Part shown: in pieces, positions 59,765 to 64,000 of the stretch | Layout of the letters: the number at the start of each line of letters is the position of its first letter | Numbering within the stretch: the stretch's first letter is position 1 | NCBI GenBank assembly: GCA_963695805.1 | Contig: CAVOHV010000008.1 | Coordinates: 124,001 to 188,000, forward strand | DNA: 64,000 bases | Source: DASUPK01 sp963695805 | Lineage (GTDB): Bacteria > Actinomycetota > Thermoleophilia > Solirubrobacterales > 70-9 | Direction: 5' to 3' | Translations under genes and position numbers: made by a program | The notes under the pieces: model-generated | Told to the model about the DNA's origin: nothing | Databases searched by the model: none | What the model saw: the letters and a program-made list of their open reading frames with translations, nothing else

Positions 59765-60035
59765 TCAGCGAGATTCCGCGATGCTCAGCCCGGCGGCGGG
59801 CTGCGAGATTGGAGCGAGCCCGCCGACCAGGAAGGCGTCGACGACCTTGTCGACGTAGATCCGGTCCATCGGGCGCGTCCCGCTGGTGAGAGGGAGGTCG
59901 GGCAACGGCCTCGGGGATCGCGCAGGCCCAGCCGTCAATGGAGCCTGGGAGTACCAGACGACAACAGCCGGCGTCGGAGCAGGCGAGTATCACGTTGACA
60001 GCTGCCAGGAGGTTCGCCCGCAGCATCAGGAGCAA
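59765..60035 (-). pseudogene. remnant of an NAD-dependent sugar epimerase
   Basis: Two minus-strand frames carry recognisable SDR pieces: ANLLAAVNVILACSDAGCCR then LVLPGSIDGW, and in a shifted frame PLTSGTRPMDRIYVDKVVDA. Both align with the intact epimerase at 62818-63750 (ANLVASVGLLEAATRVGCRR and RLSSGERRLDCVYAEDVAQA), with the central YxxxK/R region deleted. It is the only content of the 484-base gap between the duplicated-domain protein and the next epimerase. Confidence 0.65.
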
Positions 60036-60159
60036 AAGGTCCGCGAACCGGTCGGCCAGCAGGGTGTGCCTCCGCGCACGAATGGGCTCCCGGCAGTCGT
60101 TAGATACCTATAAACACCCGATGTGGCTGGGCCTTGGAGTTCGGCTGCCGGGTCGGCCC

Positions 60160-60174
60160 AGGAGGGTCCAATTG
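60160..60174 (+). promoter_or_regulatory. ribosome binding site fixing a TTG start
   Basis: AGGAGGG at 60160-60166 lies five bases before TTG 60172. It is one of the strongest Shine-Dalgarno sequences in the locus and decides the start of the epimerase gene against the upstream ATG at 60121, which lacks one. Confidence 0.75.
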
Positions 60175-61212
60175 CGCACACTCGTCACCGGTCACAACGG
60201 CTATATCGGCTCAGTACTCGTCCCCGTACTCAAGCGTGCTAGCCACGAGGTCGTCGGACTCGACTCCGACCTCTTCGCTGCCTGCACCTTCGGCGCCGAG
60301 CCCCCCGAGATCCCCTCTGTGCGGGCGGATGTCCGTGACGTCGAGAGCGAGGATCTGGTCGGCTTCGACGCGGTGATCCACCTGGCAGCCGTGTGCAACG
60401 ACCCGGTCGGAGATCTCAATCCGCAGACGACGTACGACATCAATCACCAGGCCTCGGTGCGCCTGGCCGAGAAGGCACGGGATGCCGGAGTGACGCGGTT
60501 CTTGTTCTCGTCGTCCTGCAGCCTCTACGGCAAGGCCGGAGACGAGATGCTGGACGAAAGTGCCGAGTTCGCGCCGGTGACGCCCTACGGGGAGTCCAAG
60601 GTGCTGGCCGAGCGAGACATCTCGAGCCTCGCGGGTGACTCATTCAGCCCAATCTTCATGCGCAACGCGACTGCCTACGGCGTCTCTCCGCGCTTGCGCG
60701 TCGATGTGGTCGTCAACAACCTGGTGGGATATGCCCACACGACCGGCGAGGTTCTGATCCAAAGCGACGGGACGCCCTGGCGCCCTCTGGTCCATGTGGA
60801 GGACATCGCCGGCGCATTCCTCGCGGTCCTCGAGGCGCCGCGCGAACTCATTCACGGCGAAGCCTTCAACATCGGCGCGAGCGGCGAGAACTATCGCATT
60901 CGGGACCTCGCCGAGATCGTCGAGCAAGCCGTGCCAGCCGCGCGCTCCACATTCGCGACCGGGGGCGGGCCGGACAAGCGCTCCTATCGGGTCGACTGCT
61001 CGAAAATCGCGCGCGTATTGCCCGAGTTCGAGCCGCGCTGGACCGTGGCTCGTGGCGTCGAGCAGCTGCACGAGGCGTACGCCCGTACGGGTCTGACTTT
61101 CGAGCAGTTCACCGGAACTCGATATCTGCGGATCAACCGGGTTCGCGAGCTGCAAGAGGCCGGGCGACTCGATGACCAGCTCCGTTGGCGTCTGCCGGTC
61201 GGCGCGGGTTGA
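60172..61212 (+). CDS. NAD-dependent epimerase/dehydratase (extended SDR)
   Basis: TTG 60172 after AGGAGGG. 346 residues: NAD motif GHNGYIGS (GxxGxxG), FSSSCSLYG, catalytic YGESK (YxxxK), RNATAYGVSPR, and the late substrate-binding region. The family includes UDP-glucose/GDP-mannose epimerases and dehydratases; the exact sugar cannot be decided. The C-terminal half has a long extra segment (TFEQFTGTRYLRINRV) seen in members paired with RmlC-like proteins. Confidence 0.88.
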   Translation: MRTLVTGHNGYIGSVLVPVLKRASHEVVGLDSDLFAACTFGAEPPEIPSVRADVRDVESEDLVGFDAVIHLAAVCNDPVGDLNPQTTYDINHQASVRLAEKARDAGVTRFLFSSSCSLYGKAGDEMLDESAEFAPVTPYGESKVLAERDISSLAGDSFSPIFMRNATAYGVSPRLRVDVVVNNLVGYAHTTGEVLIQSDGTPWRPLVHVEDIAGAFLAVLEAPRELIHGEAFNIGASGENYRIRDLAEIVEQAVPAARSTFATGGGPDKRSYRVDCSKIARVLPEFEPRWTVARGVEQLHEAYARTGLTFEQFTGTRYLRINRVRELQEAGRLDDQLRWRLPVGAG

Positions 61213-61249
61213 CCAGACCGCAGCCACAGCGACTGCAGGTATTGGGACG

Positions 61250-61801
61250 ATGATCTTCACTTCCGAGCGGCTCGGCGGGGCGTTCCTGATCGACGTGGAG
61301 CGCCACGAGGACGAGCGCGGGTTCCTCGCGCGCACCTTCTGCGAACGCGAGTTCGCCGAGCAGGGTCTAGAGATGCGCATCGTGCAGAGCAGCACGATCC
61401 ACAGCCCGCGGCGTCACACCTTGCGCGGCCTGCACTACCAGGATGCGCCGCACGCCGAGATCAAGCTGGTCCGATGCACGCGCGGCTCGATCTTTCTCGT
61501 CATGGTCGACCTTCGCCCCGGCTCACCCACTCGTAACGAATGGCTGGGCGCCCAGCTGAGCGCCCAAAATGGGCGTCTCGCCTACGTTCCCAAAGGATTC
61601 GCGCAGGGCTATCAAACGCTCATGGACGACACCGAGGTCCTCTACCAGATGTCGCACCATTACGTGCCGGATGCGGCGCGCGGAGTGCGCTGGGACGACC
61701 CGACGCTGGGCATAGACTGGCCGCCCGCCGACGAGCGTCTGATCTCGGAGCGAGACCGAGCCTGGCCCGATCTTCCATCGACGGCGCCCAGCCTCCGCTG
61801 A
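61250..61801 (+). CDS. dTDP-4-dehydrorhamnose 3,5-epimerase-like (RmlC family)
   Basis: A 183-residue cupin of the RmlC family: GFLARTFCEREFAEQG, STIHSPRRHTLRGLHYQD with the catalytic His, KLVRCTRGSIFLVMVDLR and PKGFAQGYQTLMDDTEVLYQ. The key histidine (RGLHYQ) and aspartate regions are intact. Epimerises C3/C5 of a 4-keto deoxy sugar, probably with the preceding SDR. Ends convergently 14 bases from the dioxygenase gene. Confidence 0.88.
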   Translation: MIFTSERLGGAFLIDVERHEDERGFLARTFCEREFAEQGLEMRIVQSSTIHSPRRHTLRGLHYQDAPHAEIKLVRCTRGSIFLVMVDLRPGSPTRNEWLGAQLSAQNGRLAYVPKGFAQGYQTLMDDTEVLYQMSHHYVPDAARGVRWDDPTLGIDWPPADERLISERDRAWPDLPSTAPSLR

Positions 61802-61815
61802 GGGGTCCAGATCCC

Positions 61816-62721
61816 CTATGACGCGGCGGCTTCGACTGTCGTGGAGGTCCTGCCGTACTTGGCGATCACGTCCTCCGGGAGTGGCTCGAGGTCGCTGGCT
61901 CGCAGGTAGTCACCAAGGGTCGTCCCGGTGCACTCGGAGTCGATGTTGGGCGCCCCGATCCCCTCGACCAGATCGTCCAGGTTGACCGTGCGGAAGTCGA
62001 TGCTGAATCGCGTCCTGTTGGTTGTGTTCGGAACCGTCGAGTGCAGCTGAGCGGCGGAGAAGACGAGCGTTCCCCCCGGCGGTGTGACGACCCGAACGTC
62101 GGGGTCCAGTTCGAGTGACTCCTCGGGCCGGGGCTGCTTTCGCGTCTCCTTCTTCACCTGCTTGGCGGCCTGCTGGCGACCGATCCGATTCCACTCTTCG
62201 TAGTCGTAGTCCGAGGAGCTGTTGCGTACCGGGTGATCGAAGTACTGCGGGTGGAATGCCATCGAGTTCTCGGACTCGATCTCATACACAGGCAGCCACC
62301 AGTTGAGCTGCTGTTGCGGAGCCGAGAACCAGGTGTCGCGATGTGGGTGGAACTGGAGGGCAAGGCCGGCGTTCAAATACTCGCCATGCGCCATCGTGCG
62401 AAGGCGGGGAACGTCGAAATAGGTCTTCTCGAGATCGCACCCGAGCTCTGATAGCAGGCCTGCGATCAGCTCCTTGGCGCGAGGATGGTGTATGAACGTC
62501 GGTTTGAGCTCGGCGAGGATCTCGACGTACTTCTCCGCGGGCATGCTGTCCTGGGCCACCGCGGGGTCGTGCGACCCGAACGCCGCCTCGCTGAGCTCGC
62601 GGCCGAGCCCGGCCAGCCCCGTAGCACTCTCGCCCGGCGTGAAGGTGAACAAATCGCCGCCATAGAGTCGATGGCGGCGCTTCTGGTCATCCTGCTCTGA
62701 GTCCAAATAGATCGTTGGCAT
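61816..62721 (-). CDS. PhyH-type Fe(II)/2-oxoglutarate dioxygenase
   Basis: A 301-residue protein with the double-stranded beta-helix signature: iron ligands His and Asp in FHPHRDTWF and the distal His in AQLHSTVPN, followed by the 2-oxoglutarate-binding Arg region TNRTRFSIDF. Related to phytanoyl-CoA dioxygenases. In this context it may hydroxylate or desaturate a sugar or lipid part of the glycan. Substrate unknown. Not cotranscribed with the epimerase: 96-base gap. Confidence 0.8.
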   Translation of the reverse strand: MPTIYLDSEQDDQKRRHRLYGGDLFTFTPGESATGLAGLGRELSEAAFGSHDPAVAQDSMPAEKYVEILAELKPTFIHHPRAKELIAGLLSELGCDLEKTYFDVPRLRTMAHGEYLNAGLALQFHPHRDTWFSAPQQQLNWWLPVYEIESENSMAFHPQYFDHPVRNSSSDYDYEEWNRIGRQQAAKQVKKETRKQPRPEESLELDPDVRVVTPPGGTLVFSAAQLHSTVPNTTNRTRFSIDFRTVNLDDLVEGIGAPNIDSECTGTTLGDYLRASDLEPLPEDVIAKYGRTSTTVEAAAS

Positions 62722-62817
62722 GTCTCATTCCTTCTCGTCGGGAGGTGTTGCACCCGTCACCGGGTCGCATGGATCTAACGATCGCCGACAGTCCAGCCTT
62801 CCGGTGTTAGGCGGCAC

Positions 62818-63750
62818 TCAGAGAGCCAGCGTGCGACTCATCTCTCGGGGCGACTCCTCCTGATACCAGTCGATTGTCCTGCGGAGCCCATCCTGCAAGC
62901 CGGTCGTCGCCCACCATCCGAGGGTCCGACCGGCTCCCTCGACATCGACCTCCACCTCCTGTTCGAACGGTCGCACCGGCAGCGCATCGAAGACCGGCTG
63001 ACCAGGCGTCGGGCCCAGCAACTCGACGACCCGCTCTACGATCGAGCGCACCGAGCTCAGGGTCCCGCAGCCGATGTCAATCGTCTCACCCTCCACTCCC
63101 GCCACCAAGGCCGCATCGACATACGCCTGCGCCACATCCTCCGCATATACACAGTCGAGCCTGCGCTCACCCGAGCTCAACCGCGGGCTTCCACCCTCGA
63201 GAAGCGTCTTGATCACGTATGGGATCAGCTTGGTCGGCTCCTGTCCGGGCCCGTACGCAAAAGAGGGCCGAAGGATCACCACGGGCGCGTCGAAGAGGGC
63301 GTGAAACATCCGTCCGTACGCACTGGCGGCCCAGCGAGACGCGCCGTAGGGCGACGACGGAACCGGCAATCCGCCACCCGCCGCCGGCTCCTCGAGCAGG
63401 GATCCGCTGAGGACGATTCGCCGACAACCCACCCTGGTCGCCGCCTCGAGCAACCCGACACTGGCCACGAGGTTCGCGCCCAGCGTGGGTGTCACCGCGT
63501 CGAGTGATCGATCGCCGCGTACGGCTCCAGCCAGATGGACGATGACGTCCGGTCGGACGGAGGTCACGATGTTGAACGCGGACCTCGGCTCGGCGAGATC
63601 GCAGGCCAACCATTGGACACCGTCCTCATCCGGGCGCGGGGTGCGGCTCAGGGCGACGACCTCGGCCTCCCGCAGCAGGGGAACCACGTGGCTTCCAATC
63701 AGGCCGCTAGCCCCGGTGACCAGTACGCGCACGCCCGACAGCCGCGTCAT
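62818..63750 (-). CDS. NAD-dependent epimerase/dehydratase with YxxxR
   Basis: Extended SDR of 310 residues with NAD motif GASGLIGS. The catalytic triad region reads SPYGASRWAAS: the usual Lys of YxxxK is Arg. RPSFAYGPGQEPTK, KLIPYVIKTLLEG and the C-terminal YQEES end match epimerase/reductase relatives in sugar clusters. The Arg may lower or change activity. The ATG overlaps the stop of the next (upstream) gene as ATGA. Confidence 0.82.
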   Translation of the reverse strand: MTRLSGVRVLVTGASGLIGSHVVPLLREAEVVALSRTPRPDEDGVQWLACDLAEPRSAFNIVTSVRPDVIVHLAGAVRGDRSLDAVTPTLGANLVASVGLLEAATRVGCRRIVLSGSLLEEPAAGGGLPVPSSPYGASRWAASAYGRMFHALFDAPVVILRPSFAYGPGQEPTKLIPYVIKTLLEGGSPRLSSGERRLDCVYAEDVAQAYVDAALVAGVEGETIDIGCGTLSSVRSIVERVVELLGPTPGQPVFDALPVRPFEQEVEVDVEGAGRTLGWWATTGLQDGLRRTIDWYQEESPREMSRTLAL

Positions 63751-64000
63751 GGCGTGGACCCGCTACCCGGTTCGCTCGAACTCGGCGCCAGCAGCTCCGC
63801 CCGTTCGAGCCGCTCGGCGGCTCGAGCGACGACCGCGTATGCCAACCCGGAGCGGCGCGCGATGTCGAGCACGCTCGACCGACCATCGCTCTGGTTGAGC
63901 ACCCAGAGCAGGGCCCGCTCGTCGTCCGGCGTGTCCACCGCACCGCCCGCAGATCGATACAGCCCACGGCGTCCGAGCTGCGGCTCGCCAAAGGGGCTGA
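63747..64000 (-). CDS. C-terminal part of a DUF4910-type aminopeptidase-like protein (5' partial)
   Basis: The frame enters the window at its right edge and ends at TGA 63747-63749. Readable residues are EPQLGRRGLYRSAGG, ALLWVLNQSDGRSSVLDIAR and a winged-helix-like LAYAVVARAAERLERAELL. The pattern fits the C-terminal winged-helix tail of DUF4910 proteins, zinc-aminopeptidase relatives found in sugar-biosynthesis loci. The N-terminal peptidase domain would lie outside the window. ATGA overlap with the epimerase puts both in one operon. Confidence 0.6.
   Translation of the reverse strand, partial: SPFGEPQLGRRGLYRSAGGAVDTPDDERALLWVLNQSDGRSSVLDIARRSGLAYAVVARAAERLERAELLAPSSSEPGSGSTP

Noticed and set aside
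59733..60035. 100-codon minus-strand gene
   Set aside because: Homology continues in a different frame and the central catalytic part is missing, so it is a remnant, not a gene.
61801..61817. AGGGGTCCAGATCCCCT resembling the AbiEi-flanking palindrome
   Set aside because: Only the outer five bases pair (AGGGG/CCCCT) and the spacing differs; it is more likely a simple terminator between convergent genes.
1..64000. Long antisense frames throughout, CRISPR arrays, tRNA and rRNA genes
   Set aside because: The antisense frames are by-products of high GC content and lack domain logic; no regular spacer-repeat pattern, cloverleaf or rRNA sequence was recognised by eye.

Overview
The window is high-GC, densely packed bacterial DNA with many GTG and TTG starts and many genes overlapping by 1 to 4 bases. 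The protein set looks most like a Thermoleophilia / Solirubrobacterales-type actinobacterium: actinobacterial-type crotonyl-CoA carboxylase and MeaA-like mutase, GTP-dependent PEP carboxykinase, actinobacterial ClpS, LtrA, PadR, and an AbiEi/DUF559-type orphan gene. This placement is inference from protein character. No rRNA, tRNA or CRISPR array was seen.

Region 1 (1-9 kb): the end of an NMT1/THI5-like binding protein, two small genes, then a tightly overlapping minus-strand metal operon. In transcription order it holds a two-domain multicopper oxidase, a ZIP transporter with an extra extracellular domain, an MntR-type regulator and an Nramp (MntH) transporter. A DtxR/MntR-like palindrome lies in its promoter. 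YgfZ, a lipoprotein, and a coiled-coil PD-(D/E)XK-like protein with a small coupled partner follow.

Region 2 (9-41 kb): central carbon metabolism. Crotonyl-CoA carboxylase/reductase, ethylmalonyl-CoA mutase, a MaoC hydratase, an acyl-CoA dehydrogenase and a malyl-CoA lyase together form most of an ethylmalonyl-CoA pathway for acetyl-CoA assimilation. A hotdog thioesterase overlaps the lyase. PEP carboxykinase and a succinyl/malyl-CoA ligase pair coupled to a small ferredoxin fit the same acetate/C2 metabolism. Interspersed are two tandem epoxide hydrolases carrying frameshifts, a palindrome-flanked decayed AbiEi/DUF559 gene, ClpS, TrpB2, an AlkZ-like glycosylase, regulators, and an ArsR - microprotein - MFS efflux unit.

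Region 3 (41.5-64 kb): an exopolysaccharide/glycan locus. It has a NarL-type response regulator, four divergent Wzz/YveK-like chain-length proteins, a polysaccharide deacetylase, GT2 glycosyltransferases, a FemAB-like transferase, an O-antigen-ligase-like protein and a beta-helix protein. It also has a Gfo/Idh oxidoreductase with an unrecognised partner, a glycosyltransferase-flippase fusion starting at a probable CTG, nucleotide-sugar epimerases, an RmlC-like epimerase, a PhyH-type dioxygenase and the end of a probable DUF4910 aminopeptidase. Remnants of a GT2, an epimerase and a mobile-element AAA ATPase are scattered through it, so the locus looks actively rearranged.
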